Position numbers and translations under genes: made by a program. The notes beneath the pieces were generated by a model. It searched no databases, was not told where the DNA came from, and saw only the letters and a program-made list of their open reading frames with translations. From assembly GCF_902830275.1 (NCBI RefSeq), contig NZ_CADESW010000028.1, positions 1-64,000 on the forward strand: a stretch of 64,000 nucleotides of DNA. Direction: 5' to 3'. The stretch comes from Burkholderia stagnalis. Lineage in GTDB: Bacteria > Pseudomonadota > Gammaproteobacteria > Burkholderiales > Burkholderiaceae. This document shows positions 48,384 through 57,089 of this stretch, one piece after another (position 1 is the first letter of the stretch; the number at the start of each line of letters is the position of its first letter).

Positions 48384-49751
48384 TCAGCGCAGGCCGGGCA
48401 TCATGCCCTTCAGGCCGCGCATCATCTTCTGCATGTTGCCGCCCTTCAGCTTCTTCATCATCGTACGCATCTGGTCGTACTGGTTCAGCATCCGGTTGAC
48501 TTCCTGCACCGGCACGCCCGCGCCGGCGGCAATGCGGCGCTTGCGCGTCGCCTTGATGATCTCGGGCTTCGCGCGCTCGGCGGGCGTCATCGAGCTGATG
48601 ATCCCTTCCATCCGGCGGATCTGCTTTTCGGCCTGGCCCATGTCGGCGCCGGCGGCCGCCTGCTGGAACTGCGCGGGCAATTTATCCATCAGCGACGACA
48701 GGCCGCCCATGTTCTTCATCTGCGAGATCTGCGCGCGGAAATCGTTCAGGTCGAAGTCGCCGCCTTTCTTGACCTTGTCGGCGAGCTTCTGCGCGGCCTG
48801 CACGTCGACGCCGCGCTGCGCCTCCTCGACGAGCGCGAGGATGTCGCCCATGCCGAGGATCCGGTTCGCCATCCGGTCGGGATGGAAGATCTCGAGGCCG
48901 TCGAGCTTCTCGGCGACGCCGACGAACTTGATCGGCTTGCCCGTGATGTGGCGCACCGACAGCGCGGCGCCGCCGCGCGAATCGCCGTCGAGCTTGGTCA
49001 GCACGACGCCCGTGAGCGGCAGCGCGTCGTTGAACGCTTTCGCGGTATTGACGGCATCCTGGCCGAGCATCGCGTCGACGACGAACAGCGTTTCGGCCGG
49101 CTTCAGCGTGCCGTGCAGCGCCGCGATCTCCTGCATCATCGCTTCGTCGATGCCGAGACGGCCGGCCGTATCGACGATCAGCACGTCATGGTAGTGGCGC
49201 TTCGCCCAGTCGACCGCGGCGACCGCGATGTCGACCGGCTTCTGGTCCGGCGTGGACGGGAAGAAGTCGGCGCCGACCTGTTCGCTCACCGTTTTCAGCT
49301 GCATGATCGCGGCGGGACGGTACACGTCGCACGACACGGTCAGCACCTTTTTCTTGTACTTCTCGCGCAGCAGCTTCGCGAGCTTGCCGACGGTCGTGGT
49401 CTTGCCCGCGCCCTGCAGGCCGGCCATCAGGATCACCGCGGGCGGCGTGACGGCGAGGTTCAGCTCGGCGGCCTTGCCTTCGTAGTCGCCGCCGATCACG
49501 GCGGTCAGTTCCTTCTGGACCACGCCGACGAGCGCCTGGCCCGGCGACAGGCTGCTGATCACTTCCTCGCCGAGCGCCTTTTCCTTGACCTTGGCGATGA
49601 ATTCGCGGACGACGGGCAGCGCGACGTCGGCTTCGAGGAGCGCAAGACGCACCTCGCGGAGCATCTCCTGCGTGTTCGCCTCGGTAAGCCGGGCCTCGCC
49701 GCGCAGCGTCTTGACGACGCGCGCCATCCGTTGAGTGAGATTGTCGAGCAT
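48384..49751 (-). CDS. ffh: signal recognition particle protein Ffh
   Basis: 455 residues. N-domain, then the SRP G-domain with GLQGAGKTTTVGKL (G1), VDTAGR (G3) and TKLDGD (G4). The C-terminal M-domain is Met-rich (RMLNQYDQMRTMMKKLKGG) and holds the 4.5S RNA-binding RKRRIAAGAG. It targets membrane proteins to SecYEG with FtsY. It diverges from the CcsA-like gene. Confidence 0.97.
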   Translation of the reverse strand: MLDNLTQRMARVVKTLRGEARLTEANTQEMLREVRLALLEADVALPVVREFIAKVKEKALGEEVISSLSPGQALVGVVQKELTAVIGGDYEGKAAELNLAVTPPAVILMAGLQGAGKTTTVGKLAKLLREKYKKKVLTVSCDVYRPAAIMQLKTVSEQVGADFFPSTPDQKPVDIAVAAVDWAKRHYHDVLIVDTAGRLGIDEAMMQEIAALHGTLKPAETLFVVDAMLGQDAVNTAKAFNDALPLTGVVLTKLDGDSRGGAALSVRHITGKPIKFVGVAEKLDGLEIFHPDRMANRILGMGDILALVEEAQRGVDVQAAQKLADKVKKGGDFDLNDFRAQISQMKNMGGLSSLMDKLPAQFQQAAAGADMGQAEKQIRRMEGIISSMTPAERAKPEIIKATRKRRIAAGAGVPVQEVNRMLNQYDQMRTMMKKLKGGNMQKMMRGLKGMMPGLR

Positions 49752-49838
49752 GGGGAGCGATGGACAGTGGGGCCCGAAGGCGCGGCGGGCTGAACAAGGG
49801 AGCCGTCGCGGGAAGGGGGCCTAGTGTAAACTTCGAAC

Positions 49839-50735
49839 ATGGATATTGTACTGTATGCCCTCACCGCATTCCTGTACGGCGGCCTCGCCGTCGCAGGCTG
49901 GCGCGCGCACCGCCAGGGCGCCGCAGCGCCGCTCGTCGCGAGCGTGCCGGCCGTGCCGGTTCCCGCGTCCGCCGCGTCCGGCATGAGCGGGGCGGGCCGC
50001 GCGCTGCTGTTCGCCGCGCTGGTTGCGCACGGCGTGCTGCTCCACATGACGATCTTCCCGCACGACGCGATGGTGTTCGGCTTCGCGTTCGCGCTGTCCG
50101 CGATGTTCTGGCTCGGCGCCGGCATCTACTGGATCGAGAGCTTCTTCTTCCCGCTCGACAGCCTGCGCCTGCTCGTGCTGCCGCTTGCGTGCGGCGCGTC
50201 GCTGCTGCCGCTCGTGTTCGGCGGCGTGCGGGTGCTGCCTTATGCCGCAGCGCCGCTGTTCAAGCTGCACTTCCTGATCGCGAACATTGCGTACGGGCTG
50301 TTCGCGATCGCGGCGCTGCACGCGGTCCTGATGCTGATGGTCGAGCGGCGCCTGCAGTCGCTGCGCAGCGGCGGGCGCGACGGCTCGACGGGCTGGATCG
50401 CGAGCTGGCTCGAGACGCTGCCGCCGCTGCTCACGCTCGAGAAGCTGCTGTTCCGCCTGATCGGCGCGGGCTTTGTGCTGCTGACGCTGACGCTCGCGTC
50501 CGGGATCCTGTTCAGCGAGCAGGTCGACGCGCGCGCGTTGCGGCTCGACCACAAGACCGTGTTCGCGATCGTGTCGTGGCTGATGTTCGGCGCGCTGCTG
50601 GTCGCGCGCCGGACGTCGGGCTGGCGCGGGCGCGGCGCCGCGCGCTGGGTGCTCGCGTCGTTCGGCGCGCTGCTGCTCGCGTATGTCGGCAGCCGGTTCG
50701 TATTCGAGGTGCTGCTGCACCGCTCCGTGGTTTGA
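49839..50735 (+). CDS. CcsA/YpjD-like cytochrome c assembly family membrane protein
   Basis: 298 residues, about eight membrane segments. The block KLHFLIANIAYGLFAIAALHAVLML and the conserved His in LRLDHKTVFAIVSW fit the CcsA/HemX (YpjD) family, members of which handle haem. It is next to ffh, as ypjD is in many proteobacteria. A true cytochrome c synthase partner (CcsB) is not in the window, so a role in c-type cytochrome maturation is not certain. A PP0621-type gene starts 14 bases after it. Confidence 0.82.
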   Translation: MDIVLYALTAFLYGGLAVAGWRAHRQGAAAPLVASVPAVPVPASAASGMSGAGRALLFAALVAHGVLLHMTIFPHDAMVFGFAFALSAMFWLGAGIYWIESFFFPLDSLRLLVLPLACGASLLPLVFGGVRVLPYAAAPLFKLHFLIANIAYGLFAIAALHAVLMLMVERRLQSLRSGGRDGSTGWIASWLETLPPLLTLEKLLFRLIGAGFVLLTLTLASGILFSEQVDARALRLDHKTVFAIVSWLMFGALLVARRTSGWRGRGAARWVLASFGALLLAYVGSRFVFEVLLHRSVV

Positions 50736-50749
50736 TCGACTGACTTTCG

Positions 50750-51058
50750 ATGCGACAGATTCTTCTCCTCATCCTGCTGTTCTTCGCGACCTCGTGGGTC
50801 GCGCGCAAGCTGCGCCAGGCACAGGCGCGCGCCGGGCGCGACGCGGGGCCGGGCGGCGCTGCGCCGGGCCACGGCGGCGGTGCGGGCGCCACGCGCGCCG
50901 GCGGTGCGCAGTCGCTCCCCGAGCCGATGGTGCGCTGTGCCGAATGCGGCGTGCACGCACCGAAGGGCGACGCGATCGTCGCGGGCGGCGAAACCTTCTG
51001 CAGCGCCGAGCACGCGCAGCGCCACGCCGCACGCGCGAGCGACCGCGACGCGCGATGA
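50750..51058 (+). CDS. PP0621-type small membrane protein with C-terminal zinc motif
   Basis: 102 residues. One N-terminal membrane segment (ILLLILLFFATSWVA), a Gly/Ala-rich linker, then a conserved end with VRCAECGVHAPKGDAIVAGG and FCSAEHAQRH; CxxC plus Cys and His suggest a zinc site. It matches the uncharacterised PP0621 family. It overlaps ampD by ATGA, a conserved pairing in this group. Function unknown. Confidence 0.8.
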   Translation: MRQILLLILLFFATSWVARKLRQAQARAGRDAGPGGAAPGHGGGAGATRAGGAQSLPEPMVRCAECGVHAPKGDAIVAGGETFCSAEHAQRHAARASDRDAR

Positions 51059-51645
51059 GCGGCGGGGCATCCCTTTCGATCGACGCACACGGCTGGGTGC
51101 GCGAAGCGCGCCATGCGCCGTCGCCGAACTTCGAGGCGCGGCCCGCGGGTGCGGTGCCGACGCTCGTCGTCGTCCACAACATCAGCCTGCCGCCCGGCGA
51201 GTTCGGCGGCGACGCGATCGAGGCGCTGTTCCTGAATCGCCTCGACTGCGACGCGCACCCTTATTACCAGGCCCATCTGCGCGGCGTGCGCGTGTCCGCG
51301 CACTTCCTGGTCCGCCGCGACGGCGAGCTCGTGCAGTTCGTGTCGTGCGACGAACGGGCGTGGCATGCGGGCGCGTCCGATTTCTTCGGCCGGCCGCGCT
51401 GCAACGACTTTTCGATCGGCATCGAGCTCGAGGGCGCGGACGACGTGCCGTTCGAGGCCGCGCAATATGCGACGCTCGCCGCGCTCGCGCGCACGCTCGC
51501 CGGCCGCTATCCGGTCGATGCGATCGCCGGTCACGCCGACGTCGCGCCGGGCCGCAAGACCGACCCCGGTCCGCACTTCGATTGGCAACGCTTCGCGAGC
51601 GATGCCGGCTTTTCCGCCGAATACTTTCCTTACCGGCAGCACTGA
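51055..51645 (+). CDS. ampD: 1,6-anhydro-N-acetylmuramyl-L-alanine amidase AmpD
   Basis: 196 residues, Amidase_2 fold, cytoplasmic (no signal peptide). It recycles cell-wall muropeptides by cleaving anhydroMurNAc from the peptide; its loss induces AmpC beta-lactamase in many bacteria. Zinc ligands His41 (VVVHNIS), His160 (GHADVAPGRK) and Asp170 are in place. Start ATG 51055 overlaps the preceding gene. Confidence 0.94.
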   Translation: MSGGASLSIDAHGWVREARHAPSPNFEARPAGAVPTLVVVHNISLPPGEFGGDAIEALFLNRLDCDAHPYYQAHLRGVRVSAHFLVRRDGELVQFVSCDERAWHAGASDFFGRPRCNDFSIGIELEGADDVPFEAAQYATLAALARTLAGRYPVDAIAGHADVAPGRKTDPGPHFDWQRFASDAGFSAEYFPYRQH

Positions 51646-51743
51646 TCGCGGGGTTTTTCGACCCGCAAATTTTTTTTCTCCGACCAATGCCTTGCCGCGC
51701 CTGCGCGCGAGCGATGTCAAGGCCTTTGGCGCAAATTATCCAG

Positions 51744-51772
51744 TTGGACGACGTCCGAATGTCCACTATACT
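51744..51772 (+). promoter_or_regulatory. candidate nrdA promoter
   Basis: TATACT (51767-51772) lies 17 bases after TTGGAC (51744-51749), which keeps only the first three -35 bases. The -10 lies inside the first NrdR box, as expected for a repressed nrd promoter. The predicted leader is about 315 bases. Confidence 0.45.
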
Positions 51773-51809
51773 TGGTGCCAGTTGAGCAGTTCTGCACTAG
51801 ATATAGTGT
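51763..51809 (+). promoter_or_regulatory. pair of NrdR boxes upstream of nrdA
   Basis: Two 16-base sites fit the NrdR consensus ACACWATATATWGTGT: CCACTATACTTGGTGC at 51763-51778 and GCACTAGATATAGTGT at 51794-51809. Their starts are 31 bases apart, about three helical turns, the spacing required for NrdR binding. The second matches 14 of 16 positions. NrdR with ATP/dATP represses ribonucleotide reductase genes. The nrdR gene itself is not in the window. Confidence 0.75.
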
Positions 51810-52095
51810 GTGTCGCAGGGAAAACCCGGGCGACACGAACCGGCGGGCAACGCCGGCGGACAGAGTTCTCAGGGCGACGCGTCAGGCCGGCGGTCCGGGC
51901 GTCGCGATCAGCGCAGCGAGTGTCGACGGGGCACAGGACACATGACGAAGCACCACACCGGATCACGTGCAGCACGACGGACGAACCGGCCCCCTCGACA
52001 CATCGCTCGCGTCTTACCGCTCGCGCACCGCATTGCGCAGCGATCGTTTTAATCCGCGGTTCCCCCCGCATCACCCAACACCAGGAGCTTTGCAC
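51810..52095 (+). other. long structured leader of nrdA
   Basis: About 290 bases without a convincing gene. Three hairpins stand in a row: 51810-51836 (arms GTGTCGC and GCGACAC, with GGG-AAAA-CCC inside), 51840-51856 (CCGGCG and CGCCGG) and 51874-51905 (GCGACGC and GCGTCGC). The remainder to the ribosome site (AGGAG, 52083) is unstructured by eye. Short frames here have no recognisable product. Confidence 0.55.
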
Positions 52096-55077
52096 ATGCA
52101 AACCACCGACAACGCGACGTCGCAATTCGAGAGCGCGTCGAGCCGTCCTCTCGGCGGCGCCGAACAAGGCGCGCAGGCGCTCGCGCCGCAGGCCACGTTC
52201 GCCGACTACAAGGTGATCCGCCGCAACGGCAGCGTGGTGTCGTTCGAGCCGTCGAAGATCGCGATCGCGGTGACCAAGGCTTTCCTGGCCGTCAACGGTG
52301 GGCAGGGCGCGGCATCGGCACGCGTGCGCGAACTGGTCGAGCAGCTGACGCACAACGTGGTGCGCGCGCTCGTGCGCAGCCGTCCGAACGGCGGCACGTT
52401 CCATATCGAGGACATCCAGGACCAGGTCGAACTGGCGCTGATGCGCGGCGGCGAGCACAACGTCGCGCGCGCGTACGTGCTGTACCGCGAGAAGCGCCAC
52501 CTCGAGCGCCAGCACGCGGGTGAGGAAGCGGCCGCGGCGGAAACGGGCGGCGGCGCCATCAACGTGATCGACAACGGCGTCACGCGCCCGCTCGACCTGA
52601 ACGCGCTGCGCGCGCTGATCGTGTCGGCGTGCGACGGCCTCGGCTCTGCGGTTAACCCTGACCCGATCGTCGCGGAGACGGTGAAGAACCTGTACGACGG
52701 CGTGCCGATGAGCCAGGTCTACGACTCGGCGATCCTGGCCGCGCGCACGATGATCGAGAAGGATCCGGCATACAGCCAGGTCACGGCCCGCATCCTGCTG
52801 CACACGATCCGCCGCGAGATCCTCGGCGAGGAAGTGGTCCAGGCCGAGATGTCGACCCGCTACGCGGAGTACTTCCCGCAGTTCCTGAAGCGCGGCGTCG
52901 ACGCCGGTCTGCTCGACGACAAGCTGCTGCAGTTCGACCTGAAGCGTCTCGGCGAGGCGCTCGACGCGAACCGCGACCTGCAGTTCGGCTACCTCGGCCT
53001 GCAGACACTGTACGACCGCTACTTCCTGCACGTCGACGGCTCCCGCATCGAAATGCCGCAGGCATTCTTCATGCGCGTCGCGATGGGCCTCTCGCTGAAC
53101 GAGATCGACCGCGAGACGCGCGCGATCGAGTTCTACAACGTGCTGTCGAGCTTCGACTTCATGAGCTCGACGCCGACGCTGTTCAACTCGGGCACCCACC
53201 GCTCGCAGCTGTCGTCGTGCTACCTGACGACGGTCGCGGACGATCTGGACGGCATCTATGAAGCACTGAAGGAAAACGCGCTGCTGTCGAAGTTCGCCGG
53301 CGGCCTCGGCAACGACTGGACCCGCGTGCGTGCGCTCGGCTCGCATATCAAGGGCACGAACGGCAAGTCGCAGGGCGTCGTGCCGTTCCTGAAGGTCGTC
53401 AACGACACCGCGGTCGCGGTCAACCAGGGCGGCAAACGCAAGGGCGCGGTGTGCGCGTACCTGGAATCCTGGCACCTCGACATCGAGGAGTTCCTCGAGC
53501 TGCGCAAGAACACCGGCGACGATCGCCGCCGCACGCACGACATGAACACGGCGAACTGGATTCCCGACCTGTTCATGAAGCGCGTGATGGAAGGCGGTGA
53601 ATGGACGCTGTTCTCGCCGTCGACCTGCCCGGACCTGCACGACAAGTTCGGCGCCGAGTTCGAGGCGGCCTACACGGCGTACGAGGACAAGGTTGCCCGC
53701 GGCGAGATCAAGCTGTTCAAGAAGATCCCGGCGCAGCAGCTGTGGCGCAAGATGCTCGGCATGCTGTTCGAGACCGGCCACCCGTGGATCACGTTCAAGG
53801 ATCCGTGCAACATCCGTTCGCCGCAGCAGCACGTCGGCGTCGTCCACTCGTCGAACCTGTGCACGGAAATCACGCTGAACACCAGCGACACCGAAATCGC
53901 GGTCTGCAACCTGGGCTCGGTGAACCTGCTCGCGCACCTGGTGAAGCAGGCGGACGGCAGCTACGCGCTCGACCACGACAAGCTGAAGCGCACGATCAGC
54001 GTCGCGATGCGCATGCTCGACAACGTGATCGACATCAACTACTACGCGGTGCCGAAGGCGCGTAACTCGAACCTGAAGCACCGCCCGGTCGGCCTGGGCA
54101 TCATGGGCTTCCAGGACTGCCTGCACCTGCTGCGCACGCCGTACGCGTCGCAAGCGGCGGTCGAGTTCGCCGACCGTTCGATGGAAGCGGTCTGCTACTA
54201 CGCGTACTACGCGTCGACCGAGCTGGCCGAGGAGCGCGGCCGCTACTCGAGCTACCGCGGCTCGCTGTGGGATCGCGGCATCCTCCCGCAGGACACGCTG
54301 AAGCTGCTGACGGAAGCGCGCGGCGGCTACGTCGAGGTCGACACGTCGGAGTCGCTCGACTGGACGACGCTGCGTTCGCGGATCGCCGCGCACGGCATGC
54401 GCAACTCGAACTGCGTCGCGATCGCGCCGACGGCGACGATCTCGAACATCATCGGCGTGTCGGCGTGCATCGAGCCGACCTTCCAGAACCTGTACGTGAA
54501 GTCGAACCTGTCGGGCGAATTCACGGTGGTCAACGAGTTCCTGGTGCGCGACCTGAAGGAGCGCGGCCTGTGGGACGAAGTGATGGTCGCCGACCTGAAG
54601 TACTTCGACGGCATGCTGTCGCGCATCGACCGCATCCCGGCCGACCTGCGCGCGATCTACGCGACCGCGTTCGAAGTCGACCCGACGTGGCTGGTCGAGG
54701 CGGCATCGCGCCGTCAGAAGTGGATCGACCAGGCGCAGTCGCTGAACATCTACATGGGCGGCGCGTCGGGCAAGAAGCTCGACGAGGTCTACAAGCTCGC
54801 GTGGCTGCGCGGCCTGAAGACGACGTACTACCTGCGCACGATGGCGGCGACGCACGTCGAGAAGTCGACGGTCGCGCACGGCGCGCTGAACGCGGTGCCG
54901 TCGAGCGGCGGCGTGAGCGGCGGTGGCGCGCAGGGCGCAGCCGGCGGCTTCGGCGCGGCGGGCGGCGAAGCGTCGTCGTCGGGCGCGGTGAACGCGGCGC
55001 CGGTCGAGGCGGAAGGCCCGGTGTGCATGATGCGTCCGGGCGACCCGGGCTTCGACGAGTGCGAAGCGTGCCAGTAA
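52096..55077 (+). CDS. nrdA: ribonucleoside-diphosphate reductase, alpha subunit (class Ia)
   Basis: 993 residues. It reduces ribonucleoside diphosphates to deoxy forms with NrdB. An N-terminal ATP-cone (about 37-133, VIRRNGSVVSFEPSKIAIAV onward) provides dATP inhibition. The barrel contains SSCYLTTVADDL and CTEITLNTSDTEIAVCNLGS with the active-site cysteines. The C-terminus is a Gly/Ala/Ser-rich linker (about 933-965) followed by GFDECEACQ, a CxxC redox tail. It is far longer than E. coli NrdA (761). ATG 52096 follows CAGGAGCTTTGC; the frame is open upstream without homology. Confidence 0.95.
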   Translation: MQTTDNATSQFESASSRPLGGAEQGAQALAPQATFADYKVIRRNGSVVSFEPSKIAIAVTKAFLAVNGGQGAASARVRELVEQLTHNVVRALVRSRPNGGTFHIEDIQDQVELALMRGGEHNVARAYVLYREKRHLERQHAGEEAAAAETGGGAINVIDNGVTRPLDLNALRALIVSACDGLGSAVNPDPIVAETVKNLYDGVPMSQVYDSAILAARTMIEKDPAYSQVTARILLHTIRREILGEEVVQAEMSTRYAEYFPQFLKRGVDAGLLDDKLLQFDLKRLGEALDANRDLQFGYLGLQTLYDRYFLHVDGSRIEMPQAFFMRVAMGLSLNEIDRETRAIEFYNVLSSFDFMSSTPTLFNSGTHRSQLSSCYLTTVADDLDGIYEALKENALLSKFAGGLGNDWTRVRALGSHIKGTNGKSQGVVPFLKVVNDTAVAVNQGGKRKGAVCAYLESWHLDIEEFLELRKNTGDDRRRTHDMNTANWIPDLFMKRVMEGGEWTLFSPSTCPDLHDKFGAEFEAAYTAYEDKVARGEIKLFKKIPAQQLWRKMLGMLFETGHPWITFKDPCNIRSPQQHVGVVHSSNLCTEITLNTSDTEIAVCNLGSVNLLAHLVKQADGSYALDHDKLKRTISVAMRMLDNVIDINYYAVPKARNSNLKHRPVGLGIMGFQDCLHLLRTPYASQAAVEFADRSMEAVCYYAYYASTELAEERGRYSSYRGSLWDRGILPQDTLKLLTEARGGYVEVDTSESLDWTTLRSRIAAHGMRNSNCVAIAPTATISNIIGVSACIEPTFQNLYVKSNLSGEFTVVNEFLVRDLKERGLWDEVMVADLKYFDGMLSRIDRIPADLRAIYATAFEVDPTWLVEAASRRQKWIDQAQSLNIYMGGASGKKLDEVYKLAWLRGLKTTYYLRTMAATHVEKSTVAHGALNAVPSSGGVSGGGAQGAAGGFGAAGGEASSSGAVNAAPVEAEGPVCMMRPGDPGFDECEACQ

Positions 55078-55107
55078 CGCAACGCGCCTGACTCGGCGAG
55101 GCTCCGG

Positions 55108-55149
55108 GCGGCGCGCACTGCAACCGATAAAGGTTGAAGTGCGCGCCGC
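55108..55149 (+). other. 12-bp hairpin after nrdA
   Basis: Arms GCGGCGCGCACT-like and AGTGCGCGCCGC pair over twelve positions, with a second four-base-pair stem (AACC/GGTT) inside. No T-run follows, so this is not a typical terminator. It begins 30 bases after the nrdA stop. Confidence 0.55.
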
Positions 55150-55212
55150 TCTCAACTAAAAAAATGATAAGGAATCTGTAACGCGCCACGCGCGTTGCAG
55201 GCAGTGACAAGC

Positions 55213-55302
55213 GATCGAAACAACCCCGACGGCGTCGTGTTTCGATCAGCGTTCGATGCGTCGAGCGCACCTCGCGATACACGCGCGTCACACGTCACGC
55301 GC
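55213..55302 (+). other. two further hairpins between nrdA and nrdB
   Basis: At 55213-55247 the arms GATCGAAACA and TGTTTCGATC pair perfectly and contain an inner CGAC-GGC-GTCG stem. At 55283-55302 GCGCGT pairs with ACGCGC. The rest of the 363-base gap up to nrdB holds no gene that I recognise and no clear promoter. Confidence 0.5.
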
Positions 55303-55440
55303 GGCACGAACGACGATGCGTTGCTCAAAGTGTTGTATCGAGGTCGCAACGCGAATCGAAAAAGGGATTTTTCGTGAGCGAACCCTTTTATCGCTCAGGA
55401 AAAGATGGTACAAACCGTTCTAAATTGATGGTGAGAATTT

Positions 55441-56652
55441 ATGCTCAACTGGGATGACGAGAAGACTGCCGTAACTCCCGCGAGCGGAGCGCAGCAAAAC
55501 GCGATGCGCACCCCCGCAGGAACGGCTGTCGGAATGCAGGCCGCAGCGCCTGCCGCCCAACAGGCTCGTGACATTTTCGAAGGCGATCTCGCGGTGCCGC
55601 CGCAAGCATCGGCTGTTCCCGCTGCGGCTTCGGAAGCTCGGGTCAATGTCGCCGACAAGCGCATCATCAACGGCCAGACTGACGTCAATCAGCTGGTGCC
55701 GTTCAAGTACAAGTGGGCGTGGGAAAAGTATCTGGCGGGTTGTGCGAACCACTGGATGCCGCAGGAAATCAACATGTCCCGCGACATCGCGCTGTGGAAG
55801 GATCCGAACGGCCTGACCGAAGACGAGCGCCGCATCGTCAAGCGTAACCTCGGCTTCTTCGTGACGGCCGACTCGCTGGCGGCGAACAACATCGTGCTCG
55901 GCACGTACCGCCACATCACGGCGCCCGAGTGCCGGCAGTTCCTGCTGCGCCAGGCGTTCGAAGAGGCGATCCACACGCACGCGTACCAATATATTGTCGA
56001 ATCGCTCGGTCTCGACGAAGGCGAGATCTTCAACGCGTACCACGAGGTCGCGTCGATTCGCGCGAAAGACGAATTCCTGATCCCGTTCATCCACACGCTG
56101 ACGGACCCGGCCTTCAAGACCGGCACGCTCGAGGCGGATCAGAAGCTGCTGAAGTCGCTGATCGTGTTCGCCTGCATCATGGAAGGCCTGTTCTTCTATG
56201 TCGGGTTCACGCAGATTCTCGCGCTCGGCCGCCAGAACAAGATGACGGGTGCTGCAGAGCAATATCAGTACATCCTGCGCGACGAGTCGATGCACTGCAA
56301 TTTCGGCATCGACCTGATCAACCAGATCAAGCTCGAGAACCCGCATCTCTGGACCGCGGAATTCCGCGCGGAGATCCGCGAGCTGTTCAAGCAGGCTGTC
56401 GATCTCGAATACCGCTACGCCGAGGACACGATGCCGCGCGGCGTGCTGGGTTTGAACGCGTCGATGTTCAAGAGCTATCTGCGCTTCATCTGCAACCGCC
56501 GTTGCCAGCAGATCGGCCTCGACCCGCTGTACCCGAACGAGGAAAACCCGTTCCCGTGGATGAGCGAGATGATCGACCTGAAGAAGGAACGCAACTTCTT
56601 CGAGACGCGAGTGATCGAGTATCAGACGGGTGGCGCGCTGTCCTGGGAATAA
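55441..56652 (+). CDS. nrdB: ribonucleoside-diphosphate reductase, beta subunit (class Ia)
   Basis: 403 residues. Ferritin-like subunit that carries the diiron-tyrosyl radical. The helix EEAIHTHAYQYIV gives iron ligands Glu175 and His178 and the radical Tyr182; a second set is in RDESMHCNFG. The N-terminal 75 residues are Ala/Pro-rich and variable, so the catalytic domain begins near ADKRIINGQTDVNQLVPF. GGTGAG precedes ATG 55441. It is separated from nrdA by 363 bases, an unusually large gap for this pair. Confidence 0.96.
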   Translation: MLNWDDEKTAVTPASGAQQNAMRTPAGTAVGMQAAAPAAQQARDIFEGDLAVPPQASAVPAAASEARVNVADKRIINGQTDVNQLVPFKYKWAWEKYLAGCANHWMPQEINMSRDIALWKDPNGLTEDERRIVKRNLGFFVTADSLAANNIVLGTYRHITAPECRQFLLRQAFEEAIHTHAYQYIVESLGLDEGEIFNAYHEVASIRAKDEFLIPFIHTLTDPAFKTGTLEADQKLLKSLIVFACIMEGLFFYVGFTQILALGRQNKMTGAAEQYQYILRDESMHCNFGIDLINQIKLENPHLWTAEFRAEIRELFKQAVDLEYRYAEDTMPRGVLGLNASMFKSYLRFICNRRCQQIGLDPLYPNEENPFPWMSEMIDLKKERNFFETRVIEYQTGGALSWE

Positions 56653-56686
56653 CCCGCAGCAGCGACTCACGTCATGACGATGTAAG

Positions 56687-56708
56687 GCCGGCGCCACGCG
56701 GCGCCGGC
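56687..56708 (+). other. perfect 9-bp hairpin after nrdB
   Basis: Arms GCCGGCGCC and GGCGCCGGC around an ACGC loop, 35 bases after the nrdB stop. No T-run follows. Confidence 0.5.
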
Positions 56709-57089
56709 ACAAGGTTTAGGAGCAAGAACGCCTGATGCAAAGCACGCCCGGTGCCTTAGCGGCCCAACGATACGACAGGCACTTTGCGAACCCTTCAGTG
56801 GGATGGGCAAACTTCCCTCCGGAAAAAGCGGACAGCCGTGTGGCGATCCGCTTGATCAAGCGATCTGGGGTGGCGGCGCGTGGCGCGTCGGCCGCCGACT
56901 TGATTTGGCGCGCGAGGCCCGATGGCCACGCGCGCCATACCGTATTCATTAGCGTAAGCGCGTGGTATCCGCGTACGCCGATGAATAGCCCGCTTCGAAG
57001 CGCACGTCCTGAACAGCGTCCGCGGGAAGCGGGTTTTGACGAAGGGTGTAGTTTGAACTGACTCTCATCTGAACCTGAAGGAGAACAAC
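56709..57089 (+). other. structured intergenic interval, possible ncRNA or dispersed repeat
   Basis: About 380 bases between nrdB and the histone-like gene. Visible structure: GGCGCGCG-A-GGCC-CGAT-GGCC-A-CGCGCGCC, a 12-bp hairpin at 56907-56936; ATACC and GGTAT flanking the next 30 bases; and GCAAAG/CTTTGC with GTGCC/GGCAC near 56737-56793. A 108-codon frame (56735-57061) crosses it but has codon use unlike the neighbouring genes (TTA, TCA, CCT, GGA, AAA), so I doubt it is translated. Confidence 0.45.

Noticed and set aside
51810..52095. Cobalamin or other known riboswitch before nrdA
   Set aside because: I looked for conserved cores such as the B12 box and did not find them. The structure is reported as unassigned.
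51766..55155. 1129-codon minus-strand frame opposite nrdA
   Set aside because: Very Arg/Val-rich translation with no family resemblance, antisense to nrdA.
56735..57061. 108-codon plus-strand frame between nrdB and the histone-like gene
   Set aside because: An AGGAG lies 12 bases ahead, but codon use is unlike the neighbours and the region is dominated by RNA-type stems. Left as possible ncRNA rather than a gene.
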